Part shown: positions 28,067 to 39,546 of the stretch, piece by piece | Layout of the letters: each line of letters begins with the position of its first letter | How positions within the stretch are numbered: position 1 is the first letter of the stretch | NCBI GenBank assembly: GCA_902582385.1 | Contig: CACHRX010000002.1 | Coordinates: forward strand, 17,028 to 81,027 | DNA from: an uncultured Pelagibacteraceae bacterium | Lineage (GTDB): Bacteria; Pseudomonadota; Alphaproteobacteria; Pelagibacterales; Pelagibacteraceae | Direction of reading: 5' to 3' | Length of the DNA stretch: 64,000 nucleotides | Program-made: the position numbers and the translations under genes | The notes under the pieces: model-generated | What the model saw: the letters and a program-made list of their open reading frames with translations, nothing else | Database searches by the model: none | What the model was told of the DNA's origin: nothing

Positions 28067-30181
28067 ATGAAAAATTTAAAAATTCTATTATGTGACCCTA
28101 GGCACTCAACGATTGGAGCCCATTCAAATTATGTTCCAATAGGTATTGGTTACATTGGATCATATATTAAAGAAGAAATTAAAAATATTGATAAAGAAAT
28201 CATTTTGTCGATTGAACCAGATGAGATATTTGATTTATTAAAAAACTGGAAACCCGATATTGTTGCCTCCTCAAATTATATATGGAATGCTAGTATTTCT
28301 AATCTTATATGTGAAGAAGCTAAAAAGATTGATCCAAATACATTATGTATTTTAGGTGGCCCAGAGTTTCCAGCTGGCACTGGTCAAAGAAATATACTTA
28401 ATACTGGGCGAGATAGTACATATGATAAATGTTTTGATTATCTATTAAAGAGACCTTCTGTAGATTATTTTGCTTGGAGTGATGGTGAGGTAGTTGTTTT
28501 GGAAATTATTGAACAATTTATCAAGAATAATTTGTCTATAAATGAACTAAAAAAAGATGATAAAGCAATAGATGGGTGTGCAAGTATTTCTTTAGACAAA
28601 AAAAAATTAGTTGTAGGAAAATATTTATCACGAATTGGAATGCAGGGCTCAGTTAAGTCAGCTGGAAGAGATATAATATTGTCACCATATACTACAGGAT
28701 TGCTTGATAAGTTTTTAGATGGGAGATGTATTCCAGCTTTTGAAACTGCTAGAGGATGTCCATTTATGTGTACGTTCTGTGATCAAGGATTAGACTCCTC
28801 TAAGATCGTTGCTTTTAGCTCAAAAAGATTGATGGAAGAATTTTGGTACGTAGGTGAAAAAATGCACAAAAATAAAAATGCTTCACAGAATGTAGCTATT
28901 TTTGATTCAAACTGGGGTATATTTGAAAAAGATGTAGAACTTTCAAGCTATATATTGGAAGTAATGAATAAGTATGATTGGCCAAAATATATTAAGTGTT
29001 TAACTCCAAAAAGTAATAGAGAAAACTTATTAAAGATTAACGATACCTTAAAAAATAGAGTTCAGGTTGGTTTGTCTATGCAATCAATGAATCTTGAAAC
29101 TCTTTCAGATATTGAGAGAAAAAATTGGACCACAAAAGAATATTTGGATTTTATTGGAGAAATTAAAAAAAGAGGAAAAGGAGCTGCATCAGAAATGATA
29201 ATTCCTTTACCAAAAGAGACTAAACAATCTTATCTCGATGGTGTTAGATTTTTATTAGATAACCACGTCCAGCCAGGAACTTATACATTGATGATGCTTT
29301 GTGGAGCAGAACTGGGTAGAGATGCATCAATAAAAAAATATGGAATGAAAGGTAAATGGAGAATTTTACCTAAACAGTTTGGTGAATATAACGGTAAGAA
29401 AACCCTTGAAATTGAACAAGTTTGTATTGAAACAAATACTATGAGTCACGAAGATTATTTAGAATGTAGAAACTTCAGTTTTGTCTTAAGAATGATGTCT
29501 TCACAATTTTTTCTACCAATAAATAAACTAGCTAGACAGCTAAATATCAGTTGGATGGATATAGCCTTAAATTTAACAGAAGTTCTTAAAGACAAAAAAT
29601 TTAAAGGTAAATTAAAAGAAGTTTTCGATGCTTTTTGTAAAGAATCAGAGGAAGAATTATTTGAGACTAAAGAAGAGGCTGAAAGTTTTTATCTTAAAGA
29701 AGAAAACTATAAGAAATTATTAAAAGGTGAAATAGGTGATAATCTTCTAGGAAAATATTCAGCATTAGCTTTACTAAATGTGCATGAAGTTATTTCAACA
29801 ATTTTTTATATAATTAGAAATAAGATCAATCTCAAAGATTATCCTAATATTAATAAGATATTAGATTCATCAGAAAAATGGTTAAAGAATATTTATGTTA
29901 TAGAAAAAATATTTGATGAGGAAATTAATGAAAGCCAGAAAAAAAATATCAAATTTGATTTTGATTTCCGATCTTGGTTAAAAGATGAGAGTCAACCAAT
30001 TGAAAATTTTGTTAAGACTTGCGAATATGAATTTTCAACTGACACAGATAAAGTGAGTACTTTTATGCGTGAGTTAAATGCCCTTAAAGCAGCAACTCCA
30101 AGAATTGCTCTTGGGAGATATTTTTTACTTTATGGTGAGAAAACTCATGTTTTTGAAAAAAACTGGTCTAGAGTTAATTGA
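28067..30181 (+). CDS. Radical SAM protein with N-terminal B12-binding-like domain
   Basis: LCDPRHSTIGAHSNYVPIGIGYIGSYI; LGGPEFP; CPFMCTFC (CxxxCxxC). Confidence 0.88.
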   Translation: MKNLKILLCDPRHSTIGAHSNYVPIGIGYIGSYIKEEIKNIDKEIILSIEPDEIFDLLKNWKPDIVASSNYIWNASISNLICEEAKKIDPNTLCILGGPEFPAGTGQRNILNTGRDSTYDKCFDYLLKRPSVDYFAWSDGEVVVLEIIEQFIKNNLSINELKKDDKAIDGCASISLDKKKLVVGKYLSRIGMQGSVKSAGRDIILSPYTTGLLDKFLDGRCIPAFETARGCPFMCTFCDQGLDSSKIVAFSSKRLMEEFWYVGEKMHKNKNASQNVAIFDSNWGIFEKDVELSSYILEVMNKYDWPKYIKCLTPKSNRENLLKINDTLKNRVQVGLSMQSMNLETLSDIERKNWTTKEYLDFIGEIKKRGKGAASEMIIPLPKETKQSYLDGVRFLLDNHVQPGTYTLMMLCGAELGRDASIKKYGMKGKWRILPKQFGEYNGKKTLEIEQVCIETNTMSHEDYLECRNFSFVLRMMSSQFFLPINKLARQLNISWMDIALNLTEVLKDKKFKGKLKEVFDAFCKESEEELFETKEEAESFYLKEENYKKLLKGEIGDNLLGKYSALALLNVHEVISTIFYIIRNKINLKDYPNINKILDSSEKWLKNIYVIEKIFDEEINESQKKNIKFDFDFRSWLKDESQPIENFVKTCEYEFSTDTDKVSTFMRELNALKAATPRIALGRYFLLYGEKTHVFEKNWSRVN

Positions 30182-30183
30182 TC

Positions 30184-30211
30184 TTGACGTTATTGAACTA
30201 AAAGATATAAA
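30184..30211 (+). promoter_or_regulatory. Sigma70-type promoter for tRNA-Val/tRNA-Asp
   Basis: TTGACG - 16 bp - TATAAA, starting 2 bp after the upstream stop codon. Confidence 0.6.
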
Positions 30212-30229
30212 TCACAATATTCTGGTTAT

Positions 30230-30305
30230 GGGCGGTTAGCTCAGTTGGTAGAGCATCTCGTTTACACCGAGGGGGTCAAAGGTTCGAGTCCTTTACTGCC
30301 CACCA
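30230..30305 (+). tRNA. tRNA-Val (anticodon TAC)
   Basis: Cloverleaf by eye: gggcggt/actgccc acceptor, loop tttacac, GGTTCGAGTCC, CCA. Confidence 0.97.
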
Positions 30306-30319
30306 AAAGAATCAAAAGT

Positions 30320-30396
30320 GGGGGTGTAGCTCAGTTGGTTAGAGCGATCGCCTGTCACGCGATAGGTCGAGGGTTCGAGTCCCTTCACTCCCGCCA
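30320..30396 (+). tRNA. tRNA-Asp (anticodon GTC)
   Basis: gggggtg/cactccc acceptor, cctgtcacg anticodon loop, GGTTCGAGTCC, CCA. Confidence 0.97.
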
Positions 30397-30501
30397 CTTA
30401 CTAACTTTATAGTGATAATCGTTATCAATTAAGCTGTATATTTTGAATAATGTGACCTATCACCACTTCATCTAGCTTTAAAAAATGATATATATTCCTC
30501 C

Positions 30502-30870
30502 ATGACAGCGGAATTTTTAAAAGACTATTTACCGATAATTTTATTCTTATTTATTGCATTAGGATTGAGTTGCGCGTTTATAGTAATCAATTTTATATTG
30601 TCACCCAAGAATCCTGACCCAGAAAAGTTATCAGCCTATGAGTGTGGATTTGAACCTTTTCAAGATTCAAGAATGGAATTTGATGTAAGATTTTACCTAG
30701 TAGCTATTTTGTTTATTATTTTTGATCTTGAGATTGCATTTTTATTTCCTTGGGCAATTTCTTTAGGAAATATCGGAATTCTTGGTTTTACATCAATGAT
30801 GATTTTTTTATTCATACTTACTGTAGGTTTTATTTATGAATGGAAAAAAGGTGCTTTAGATTGGGAATAA
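30502..30870 (+). CDS. nuoA: NADH-quinone oxidoreductase subunit A
   Basis: [20 protein letters not shown]. Confidence 0.97.
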   Translation: MTAEFLKDYLPIILFLFIALGLSCAFIVINFILSPKNPDPEKLSAYECGFEPFQDSRMEFDVRFYLVAILFIIFDLEIAFLFPWAISLGNIGILGFTSMMIFLFILTVGFIYEWKKGALDWE

Positions 30871-30882
30871 TTAAAAGTTTAA

Positions 30883-31398
30883 ATGAATAACAAATTAGAC
30901 AAAGTTCCAGAAGAATTTAAAAAACTAGCTGAAGATTTCAGCAAAAATGGTTTTATTACAACTTCATTCGATAATTTAATAAATTGGTCAAGATCAGGAT
31001 CTTTACATTGGATGACCTTTGGTCTTGCATGTTGTGCTGTTGAGATGATGCAAACAGCTATGCCTAGATATGATCTTGAAAGATTTGGTGCTGCACCAAG
31101 AGGATCTCCAAGACAATCAGATGTTATGATTGTCGCTGGAACATTAACAAATAAAATGGCACCAGCCCTAAGAAAAGTTTATGATCAGATGCCTGAACCA
31201 AGATATGTAATATCAATGGGTAGTTGTGCAAATGGTGGGGGTTATTATCATTATTCTTATTCAGTTGTTAGAGGATGTGATAGAATAGTTCCAGTTGATA
31301 TTTATGTTCCAGGATGTCCGCCTTCGGCGGAAGCATTATTGTACGGTATAATGCAACTTCAAAAAAAAATTAGAAACAAAGGTTCATTCAGTAGATAA
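30883..31398 (+). CDS. nuoB: NADH-quinone oxidoreductase subunit B
   Basis: [54 protein letters not shown]. Confidence 0.98.
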   Translation: MNNKLDKVPEEFKKLAEDFSKNGFITTSFDNLINWSRSGSLHWMTFGLACCAVEMMQTAMPRYDLERFGAAPRGSPRQSDVMIVAGTLTNKMAPALRKVYDQMPEPRYVISMGSCANGGGYYHYSYSVVRGCDRIVPVDIYVPGCPPSAEALLYGIMQLQKKIRNKGSFSR

Positions 31399-31399
31399 A

Positions 31400-32005
31400 A
31401 TGATAAATTTAACAGATTTAGAAAAAAAAATTAATTCAGAATTAACTACTAAAATTAAAAAAACTGAAATTAAACATAATCAAATTTATGTAGAAATTGA
31501 TAAAGATGAATTAATAGATGCAATTTTATTTCTTAAAACCAATAAAGATACAAAATTTAGACAACTAATAGATATAACTGTTGTTGATTACCCAGAACAA
31601 ACTCAAAGATTTAAAATGGTATACTTATTTTTAAGTCATGAATTCAATCAAAGAATTATTTTAAGTTATTTTATAAATGAAAACGAGGTTATTCCATCTA
31701 TTACTGCTATTTTCCCTTCAGCAAACTGGATGGAAAGAGAAGTCTTTGATATGTATGGTGTTAACTTTAAAGATCATCCTGATTTAAGAAGAATTCTTAC
31801 AGATTATGGATTTGAAGGTCATCCATTAAGAAAAGACTTTCCTCTTACTGGACATATTGAGGTTAGGTATAGCGAAGATAAAAAAAAAGTTATTAATGAA
31901 CCAGTTAAATTAGAACAGGATTATAGAAATTTTGATTATGAAAGTCCTTGGGAAGGAACAAAATACATTAAAGAGCAAGCAGAAAATAATGACAAAAAAA
32001 ATTAA
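31400..32005 (+). CDS. nuoC: NADH-quinone oxidoreductase subunit C
   Basis: [42 protein letters not shown]. Confidence 0.98.
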   Translation: MINLTDLEKKINSELTTKIKKTEIKHNQIYVEIDKDELIDAILFLKTNKDTKFRQLIDITVVDYPEQTQRFKMVYLFLSHEFNQRIILSYFINENEVIPSITAIFPSANWMEREVFDMYGVNFKDHPDLRRILTDYGFEGHPLRKDFPLTGHIEVRYSEDKKKVINEPVKLEQDYRNFDYESPWEGTKYIKEQAENNDKKN

Positions 32006-33164
32006 AAATTTAAATTTAAATTTTGGTCCCCAACATCCAGCGGCACATGGTGTACTCAGATTGATACTTGAATTAGATGGTGAAGTGGTTGAAAAGGCAG
32101 ATCCGCATATTGGATTATTACATCGTGGTACTGAAAAACTAATTGAAAATAAAACTTATATGCAAGCAGTTCCATATTTTGACCGACTTGACTATGTAGC
32201 TCCCATGAACCAAGAGCATGCTTTTGCATTAGCAATAGAAAAAATTCTGAAAATCGATGTGCCAATAAGAGCTCAATATATAAGAGTAATGTTTTGTGAA
32301 ATTGGTCGAATTTTAAGTCATATATTAAATGTAACAACACAAGCATTAGATGTTGGGGCTTTGACTCCTTCTTTATGGGGATTTGAAGAAAGAGAAACTT
32401 TAATGACTTTTTATGAGAGAGCTTCAGGATCAAGATTACATGCAAATTATTTTAGAGCAGGAGGAGTCCATCAAGATTTACCTGCTGGTTTAGAAAATGA
32501 TATAGCTAAATTTTGTGAAAGTTTCCCTAAAATTATAAATGATCTAGAAAATTTATTAACTGATAATAGAATTTTTAAACAAAGAAATGTTGATATTGGA
32601 ATAGTAACAAAAGAAGATACACTAGATTATTCTTTTAGTGGAGTAATGATTAGAGGATCAGGTATTCCATGGGATCTTAGGAAATCGCAACCTTATGATT
32701 GTTATGAACAACTAGAATTCAAGATTCCAGTTGGGAAGAATGGTGATTGTTACGATCGATATTTATGTAGGATAGAAGAGATGAAAGAAAGCATTTCTAT
32801 AATAAAACAATGCCTAACAAAAATGGAAAAAGGTCCAATTAAGACCTTTGATGGAAAAATATCTCCACCAACCAAACAAGAAATTAAACAATCCATGGAG
32901 GCATTAATTCATCATTTCAAATTATTTACGGAGGGTTATCGAGTGCCAAAAGACGAAATATACACGGCAGTTGAAGCTCCAAAAGGTGAATTTGGGGTTT
33001 ATTTAATCTCTGATGGTTCAAGTAAACCCTATAAATGCAAAATTAGAGCTCCTGGATTTTCTCATTTACAATCTATGGATTATCTAATTAAAGGTCACAT
33101 GTTAGCGGATGTTCCTGCTGTTTTAGGATCTTTGGATATTGTGTTTGGGGAGGTAGATAGATGA
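31989..33164 (+). CDS. nuoD: NADH-quinone oxidoreductase subunit D
   Basis: [27 protein letters not shown]; start MTKKIKN preferred over track start 31932. Confidence 0.97.
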   Translation: MTKKIKNLNLNFGPQHPAAHGVLRLILELDGEVVEKADPHIGLLHRGTEKLIENKTYMQAVPYFDRLDYVAPMNQEHAFALAIEKILKIDVPIRAQYIRVMFCEIGRILSHILNVTTQALDVGALTPSLWGFEERETLMTFYERASGSRLHANYFRAGGVHQDLPAGLENDIAKFCESFPKIINDLENLLTDNRIFKQRNVDIGIVTKEDTLDYSFSGVMIRGSGIPWDLRKSQPYDCYEQLEFKIPVGKNGDCYDRYLCRIEEMKESISIIKQCLTKMEKGPIKTFDGKISPPTKQEIKQSMEALIHHFKLFTEGYRVPKDEIYTAVEAPKGEFGVYLISDGSSKPYKCKIRAPGFSHLQSMDYLIKGHMLADVPAVLGSLDIVFGEVDR

Positions 33165-33769
33165 GTTTAAGGGGGCCAGCTAAAGATCAACCAGAAAATT
33201 TTGAATTTAGTTCTTCTTCTTTAGAAGCTGCCAAAAATATTATAGCTAAATATCCTGAGGGCAAACAACAGAGCGCAGTTATGGCATTACTTTATATTGC
33301 TCAAAAACAAAATAATAATTGGATACCTTTGGCTGCTATGAAGTATATAGCAAAATTTTTAGACATGCCCTACATTAAAGTTTACGAAGTTGCTACTTTT
33401 TACTCAATGTATAATTTATCACCAGTAGGAAATTATTTTGTTCAAGTTTGTACAACAACACCTTGTATGATTAGAGGTGCAAATAGTTTAGTAGAGGCTT
33501 GTAAAGAAAAAATTTCGGAAAACGAGTCTGAATTATCTAATGATAAAAATTGTTCATGGATGGAAGTTGAGTGTTTAGGAGCTTGTGTTAATGCTCCGAT
33601 GATGCAAATAAATGATGATTACTATGAGGATCTTGATAAAGAAAAAACTTTAGAAATTTTAGACAAGATATTAAAGGGTGAAAAACCTAAACCAGGATCT
33701 TACAGAGGAAGAGTAAACAATGAGCCTGAAAATAACAGAAAAACACTTATGGATTTAAAAAATGCTTAA
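33161..33769 (+). CDS. nuoE: NADH-quinone oxidoreductase subunit E
   Basis: [28 protein letters not shown]. Confidence 0.97.
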   Translation: MSLRGPAKDQPENFEFSSSSLEAAKNIIAKYPEGKQQSAVMALLYIAQKQNNNWIPLAAMKYIAKFLDMPYIKVYEVATFYSMYNLSPVGNYFVQVCTTTPCMIRGANSLVEACKEKISENESELSNDKNCSWMEVECLGACVNAPMMQINDDYYEDLDKEKTLEILDKILKGEKPKPGSYRGRVNNEPENNRKTLMDLKNA

Positions 33770-35090
33770 AGATCAAGATAGAATTTTTCAAAATTTATAT
33801 AATGATTTAGGATCAGATATTACTTCATCCCAAAAGAGAGGTGATTGGGTTAATACTAAAGAACTTACTGAAAAAGGTAGAGATTGGATTATAAGTGAAA
33901 TTAAAGACTCTCAGCTAAGGGGAAGAGGTGGTGCAGGTTTTCCGACAGGATTAAAATGGTCTTTTGCACCAAAAGAAATTGGATCTAGGCCCCATTATTT
34001 AGTCATAAATGCAGATGAGTCAGAACCTGGCACTTGTAAAGATAGAGATATATTAAGATTTGAGCCACACAAATTAATAGAGGGATGTTTAATAGCCTCT
34101 TATGCAGTTCAAGCCCATGTTTGTTATATTTATATTAGAGGAGAATATTTTATTGATGGACAAAAACTTCAAGTTGCAATTGATGAAGCTTATAAAAAAA
34201 ATTTGATAGGTAAAAATTCTGCTGGTACAGGATGGGATTTAGATATTTATATTCATTATGGTGCAGGAGCTTATATTTGTGGAGAAGAAACTGCATTACT
34301 TGAAAGTTTAGAGGGTAAAAAGGGTCAACCAAGATTAAAACCACCTTTCCCGGCATTAATAGGACTTTATGGATGTCCTACGATAATCAATAATGTTGAA
34401 ACCATAGCTGTAGTTCCTACAATTCTAAGAAGGGGTGGTAAATGGTTTGCATCTTTAGGAAGAGAAAAAAATACTGGCACTAAGATTTTCTGTATTTCAG
34501 GAAATGTAAATACACCGTGTAATGTTGAAGAAGAGATGAATATACCTCTAAAAGAATTAATAGAAGTTCATGCGGGAGGAGTAATTGGAGGCTGGGATAA
34601 TTTACAAGCTGTCATTCCTGGTGGTTCCTCAATGCCATTAATACCTAAGGAAAAATGTGAAACATTGACTATGGATTTTGATTCTTTAATGGAAGAAAAA
34701 AGTGGATTAGGAACAGCTGGAGTAGTTGTAATTAACAAAGATCAAGACATTATTAAATGTATGGCAAGAATTGCAAGATTTTATAAACATGAAAGTTGTG
34801 GTCAATGCACACCATGTAGAGAGGGATCTGGATGGATGTGGAGAATGCTCGAGAGAATGGCTAAAGGAGAAGCTTCAAAAGATGAAATTGATATGCTTGC
34901 TGATGTAACAAAGCAAATAGAAGGTCATACAATTTGTGCATTTGGCGAAGGATCTTCTTGGCCAGTTCAAGGATTGTTAAGACATTTTAAAGATGAAATT
35001 AAAAAAAGAAATAAATTTGATCCAATAGTTAAAGAAAATAGAAATATTCCGTATCTAGTGGATCAACATTTATTGGATAAAAATGCTTAA
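33762..35090 (+). CDS. nuoF: NADH-quinone oxidoreductase subunit F
   Basis: [29 protein letters not shown]. Confidence 0.98.
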   Translation: MLKDQDRIFQNLYNDLGSDITSSQKRGDWVNTKELTEKGRDWIISEIKDSQLRGRGGAGFPTGLKWSFAPKEIGSRPHYLVINADESEPGTCKDRDILRFEPHKLIEGCLIASYAVQAHVCYIYIRGEYFIDGQKLQVAIDEAYKKNLIGKNSAGTGWDLDIYIHYGAGAYICGEETALLESLEGKKGQPRLKPPFPALIGLYGCPTIINNVETIAVVPTILRRGGKWFASLGREKNTGTKIFCISGNVNTPCNVEEEMNIPLKELIEVHAGGVIGGWDNLQAVIPGGSSMPLIPKEKCETLTMDFDSLMEEKSGLGTAGVVVINKDQDIIKCMARIARFYKHESCGQCTPCREGSGWMWRMLERMAKGEASKDEIDMLADVTKQIEGHTICAFGEGSSWPVQGLLRHFKDEIKKRNKFDPIVKENRNIPYLVDQHLLDKNA

Positions 35091-37116
35091 ATTAAAAGTT
35101 AATGATATTGAAGTTGAAGTGGAAGAGGGCTTGACTGTATTACAAGCTTGTGAAAAAGCGGGAGCTGAAATTCCAAGATTTTGTTATCATGAGAGATTGT
35201 CAATAGCTGGTAATTGCAGAATGTGTTTAGTTGAAATGGAAAAATCTCCTAAACCTATTGCCTCATGTGCTATGCCTGCTGCTGATGGCATGGTCATAAA
35301 AACAAATACCCCAAAAATAGAAAAATCGAGAAAAGGTGTGATGGAATTTTTATTAGCTAATCATCCTTTAGATTGTCCCGTTTGTGATCAAGGGGGTGAA
35401 TGTGATCTTCAAGATCAATCAATGTTTTATGGAATAGATAAATCAAGATTTAAAGAGAATAAAAGAGCTGTTCCAGACAAAAATATGGGCCCTCTAATTA
35501 AAACACAAATGACCAGATGTATTCACTGCACAAGATGTATAAGATTTGCTACTGAAATTGCAGGTGTCCCTGAGCTTGGTGCCATAGGGAGAGGAGAGGA
35601 TATGCAAATAACAACTTATTTGGAGCAGTCAATTCAATCAGAATTATCTGGTAATGTTATTGATTTATGTCCTGTGGGAGCATTAACATCTAAACCATAT
35701 GTATTTGAAGCAAGACCATGGGAACTTAAAAAAACAGAAACTATAGACGTAATGGACTCTATAGGATCTAATATTAGAGTTGATACTTACGATTGGGAAG
35801 TAAAAAGAGTATTACCAACTATTAACGAAGATATAAATGAAGAATGGATTTCTGATAAGACGAGATACGCTTGTGATGGATTATTAAATCAAAGACTCGA
35901 TACACCATATATTAAATATAATAATAAATTTGAAAAGGCTTCTTGGGACGAAGTTTATAAAATAATAAAGTCGAAAATTGAAAATACTAATAAAGATAAA
36001 ATATGTGGTTTTGTCGGTGATCTTATTAATATGGAAGCAAGTTTTATTTTTAAGGAGTTTTTTGATAGAACAATTAATTCTAAAAATTACGAAGCCAGGT
36101 CTTCTCAGATTTTTATAGATAGTTCGTTTAGAGAGAACTATTTATTTAACTCTTCAATAAATGGAATTGAAGAAACAGATCTAATTTTTTTATTGGGAAC
36201 TAATCCTAGATTTGAAGCAACAATTCTTAATTCTAGAATTAGAAAAGCTTACTTAAATAATAATACTAAGATTATCTCTTTAAATGACGTGGGGGATTTA
36301 ACCTATCCATATAAAACCTTAGATGGAAAAACTCAAACTATCAAAAACATAATTGAAAATAAAAATGAAATATCAAATGAAATTATTGCTTCAAAAAAAC
36401 CAATGATTATTTTTGGTGAGTCTTTTCTAAATTTGAATTTTGCAGATTATTTATTTAATTCTTTTAAAAATTTTTTATTAAAAAATAACAAATTTACCAA
36501 TAACTGGAATCCCCTCAATATATTATCAGTAGACGCTTCAAGAGTTGGAAGTTTAGATTTAGATATTGTTAATGAAAATGAGGAATTAATAAAAGATTTA
36601 AATGAAAATAAATTTGAGATTGTTTATTTGCTAGGACAAGATGAATTAAGATTTAATAAAAAAAATGAGTTTATTATTTACCAAGGTAGTCATGGTGACA
36701 AAGGTGCAGAAATAGCTGATATTATTCTTCCCGGTGCAGCTTATACAGAACAATCTGGTTATTTTACAAATTTAGAAGGTAAAATTCAAAAAGCATACAA
36801 AGCCTCATATCCTCCTGGAGATGCAAAAGAAGATTGGCAAATTGTTAATGAACTTGCCGAAATCATGAACAATAGAAAACTTTTTAATGATAAAGAAGAA
36901 TTAGAAAGTAGTATGTTCAATTATTTAAATCTTAAGAAAAAAAAACAAAACTCTCATGAAATAAAAATATTAGAAGATAATAAATTTGAAAATGAGGATT
37001 TAAAAGTAAAATTTAAAGATTATTATTTTTCTAATGTAATTGCGCGGGCTTCAAAAACAATGCTAGATTGTTATAATTCAAAAATTGATGTTAAACGTAC
37101 TGGTACGGAAGGCTAG
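35083..37116 (+). CDS. nuoG: NADH-quinone oxidoreductase subunit G
   Basis: [46 protein letters not shown]. Confidence 0.98.
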   Translation: MLKLKVNDIEVEVEEGLTVLQACEKAGAEIPRFCYHERLSIAGNCRMCLVEMEKSPKPIASCAMPAADGMVIKTNTPKIEKSRKGVMEFLLANHPLDCPVCDQGGECDLQDQSMFYGIDKSRFKENKRAVPDKNMGPLIKTQMTRCIHCTRCIRFATEIAGVPELGAIGRGEDMQITTYLEQSIQSELSGNVIDLCPVGALTSKPYVFEARPWELKKTETIDVMDSIGSNIRVDTYDWEVKRVLPTINEDINEEWISDKTRYACDGLLNQRLDTPYIKYNNKFEKASWDEVYKIIKSKIENTNKDKICGFVGDLINMEASFIFKEFFDRTINSKNYEARSSQIFIDSSFRENYLFNSSINGIEETDLIFLLGTNPRFEATILNSRIRKAYLNNNTKIISLNDVGDLTYPYKTLDGKTQTIKNIIENKNEISNEIIASKKPMIIFGESFLNLNFADYLFNSFKNFLLKNNKFTNNWNPLNILSVDASRVGSLDLDIVNENEELIKDLNENKFEIVYLLGQDELRFNKKNEFIIYQGSHGDKGAEIADIILPGAAYTEQSGYFTNLEGKIQKAYKASYPPGDAKEDWQIVNELAEIMNNRKLFNDKEELESSMFNYLNLKKKKQNSHEIKILEDNKFENEDLKVKFKDYYFSNVIARASKTMLDCYNSKIDVKRTGTEG

Positions 37117-37119
37117 TAA

Positions 37120-38118
37120 ATGGATTATTTAAGTACTATTTTTCAAGAAGTTTATAAAATTTTATTTCTTCTTATTCCAGTTTTAGTTTCAGTGGCAATG
37201 ATTGTCTGGTTAGATAGAAGAGTTTGGGCGTTTGTACAAAAAAGACAAGGTCCTAATGTAGTAGGACCTTTTGGATTGTTGCAATCACTTGCTGATGCCC
37301 TGAAATATATTTTTAAGGAAATTATTATCCCAGCAAGTTCAAATAAAGTAATTTTTATTCTTGCTCCAATAATTACAATGACTTTAGCTTTGATATCTTG
37401 GGCTGTTATTCCATTTGGTGTAGACCAGGTTTTAGCAAATATTAATGTTGGAATTTTATATATTTTTGCTGTCTCTTCTTTAGGTGTTTATGGAATTATA
37501 ATGGGTGGATGGGCCTCTAATTCAAAATATCCTTTTTTAGGAGCAATTAGATCGGCAGCACAAATGGTATCTTATGAGGTTTCAATTGGTATAATCATTA
37601 TTAATGTTTTATTATGTGTTGGATCTTTAAATTTAAATGACATTGTAATTGCTCAAAAAAATATGTGGTTTATAATTCCACTATTCCCAATGTTTGTAAT
37701 ATTTTTTATTTCTGCATTAGCTGAAACTAATAGACCACCATTTGATTTACCAGAAGCGGAAGCCGAATTAGTTGCAGGTTACCAAACTGAATATTCAGGA
37801 ATGATGTACGCAATGTTTTGGTTAGGTGAATATGCAAATATTTTATTAATGTGTGCTTTAGGTTCAATTTTATTTTTAGGTGGATGGCTATCTCCAATTG
37901 ATTTATATCCATTCAACATTCTACCAGGCGCTCTTTGGTTAGTTTTAAAAATTTTATTATTGTTTTTTCTTTTTGCATTGGTAAAAGCGATAGTACCAAG
38001 ATATCGATATGATCAACTAATGAGATTAGGTTGGAAGATATTTTTGCCATTTTCTTTAATCTACGTTGTTCTAACTGCTAGTTATCTTTTTTATTTTAAC
38101 CTTTTACCAATTAACTAA
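37120..38118 (+). CDS. nuoH: NADH-quinone oxidoreductase subunit H
   Basis: [50 protein letters not shown]. Confidence 0.98.
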   Translation: MDYLSTIFQEVYKILFLLIPVLVSVAMIVWLDRRVWAFVQKRQGPNVVGPFGLLQSLADALKYIFKEIIIPASSNKVIFILAPIITMTLALISWAVIPFGVDQVLANINVGILYIFAVSSLGVYGIIMGGWASNSKYPFLGAIRSAAQMVSYEVSIGIIIINVLLCVGSLNLNDIVIAQKNMWFIIPLFPMFVIFFISALAETNRPPFDLPEAEAELVAGYQTEYSGMMYAMFWLGEYANILLMCALGSILFLGGWLSPIDLYPFNILPGALWLVLKILLLFFLFALVKAIVPRYRYDQLMRLGWKIFLPFSLIYVVLTASYLFYFNLLPIN

Positions 38119-38604
38119 ATGAAAGTATCAAGATTTTTTAAAACTATATTAATGGTAGATTTTATAGGAGGCTTGATAATAGCTATTAGAGAATTATTTA
38201 AATCTAAAAAAACTATTAATTATCCTTTTGAGAAAGGAAAAATTAGCCCAAGATTTAGAGGAGAGCATGCTTTAAGAAGGTATCCCAATGGAGAAGAGAG
38301 ATGTATAGCTTGCAAATTATGTGAGGCAGTGTGCCCTGCTCAAGCAATAACAATAGAGTCTACTGAAAGAGAGGATGGCAGTAGAAAAACAACGCGTTAT
38401 GACATTGATATGATGAAATGTATTTATTGTGGTTTATGTGAAGAATCTTGCCCTGTAGATGCAATCGTTCAAGGACCAAATTTTGAGTTTTCAACTGAAA
38501 CAAGAGAAGAGCTTTATTATACAAAGGAGAAACTACTTGATAATGGGGATAGATGGGAAAATATCTTAGCAGCCAATATTAAAGCAGATAATCCGTATAG
38601 ATAA
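38119..38604 (+). CDS. nuoI: NADH-quinone oxidoreductase subunit I
   Basis: Two 4Fe-4S motifs [32 protein letters not shown]. Confidence 0.98.
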   Translation: MKVSRFFKTILMVDFIGGLIIAIRELFKSKKTINYPFEKGKISPRFRGEHALRRYPNGEERCIACKLCEAVCPAQAITIESTEREDGSRKTTRYDIDMMKCIYCGLCEESCPVDAIVQGPNFEFSTETREELYYTKEKLLDNGDRWENILAANIKADNPYR

Positions 38605-38608
38605 ATTT

Positions 38609-39241
38609 ATGATAGCTCATGCAATATTTTTTTATATATTTTCTATAATTGCAGTTATTTCAGCTATCATGGTTACAGTTTCGAAAAATACTGTTCATTC
38701 AGTTTTTTTTTTAATTTTAGATTTTATAAGTATCTCATGCCTTTTCATCATGATTGGTGCAGAATTTTTAGGAATGATAATGTTAATTGTCTACGTAGGT
38801 GCAGTTGCAGTATTATTTTTATTTGTTGTGATGATGCTTAATGTTGCTCAGCAAAAAAATCGATGGTTTATTTCTGAAGACAATTCTGGTCATATTCCCT
38901 TCGGTCTTATAATAAGCACAGTTATATTTTTTGAATTAATAATAGTAATTGGAGGATGGAAATATAAACCAGACTTATTAAATCCAAGCAATTTAAATGT
39001 GTTAAATAAAATTAGTAATACTCATTCTTTAGGCCAAGTTTTATACACTGAGTATATTCATATTTTTCAAATAAGTGGAATGATTTTATTAATTTCCATG
39101 ATAGGTGCAATTGTTCTTACATTTAGACAGAGAGAAGGTGTTAAAAAACAAAGTTATTTAAAACAAATTTCTAGAGAAAGATCCGATGGTGTCACTACAG
39201 TAAATGTAGAAATTAAAAAGGGAGTTAAAATTGATGACTGA
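38609..39241 (+). CDS. nuoJ: NADH-quinone oxidoreductase subunit J
   Basis: [26 protein letters not shown]. Confidence 0.96.
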   Translation: MIAHAIFFYIFSIIAVISAIMVTVSKNTVHSVFFLILDFISISCLFIMIGAEFLGMIMLIVYVGAVAVLFLFVVMMLNVAQQKNRWFISEDNSGHIPFGLIISTVIFFELIIVIGGWKYKPDLLNPSNLNVLNKISNTHSLGQVLYTEYIHIFQISGMILLISMIGAIVLTFRQREGVKKQSYLKQISRERSDGVTTVNVEIKKGVKIDD

Positions 39242-39545
39242 GATAGGTTTAGGACATTATTTAACTTTAGGTGCAGTAATTTTTAGTATTGGGATAATTG
39301 GAATTTTTTTAAATAGAAAAAATATTATTGTTATTTTAATGAGCATAGAGCTAATATTATTAGCTGTTAATATAAATCTTGTTTCCTTTTCTATTTATCT
39401 AGGTGATTTAACAGGTCAGGTTTTTACATTATTTATTTTGACTGTTGCAGCTGCTGAAGCTGCTATAGGTCTTGCAATAATTGTAGTTTATTACAGAAAT
39501 TCTGGAACTATTCGAGTTGAAGAAATCGACAGATTAAAAGGATAA
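39231..39545 (+). CDS. nuoK: NADH-quinone oxidoreductase subunit K
   Basis: [37 protein letters not shown]. Confidence 0.97.
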   Translation: MMTEIGLGHYLTLGAVIFSIGIIGIFLNRKNIIVILMSIELILLAVNINLVSFSIYLGDLTGQVFTLFILTVAAAEAAIGLAIIVVYYRNSGTIRVEEIDRLKG

Positions 39546-39546
39546 A

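Noticed and set aside
31317-31331. GC-rich hairpin TCCGCC-TTC-GGCGGA
   Set aside because: Lies inside nuoB and encodes the conserved [12 protein letters not shown] motif; coding constraint explains it
31932-31988. Extended NuoD N-terminus in the ORF track
   Set aside because: Overlaps nuoC; the [21 protein letters not shown] start at 31989 matches normal NuoD length
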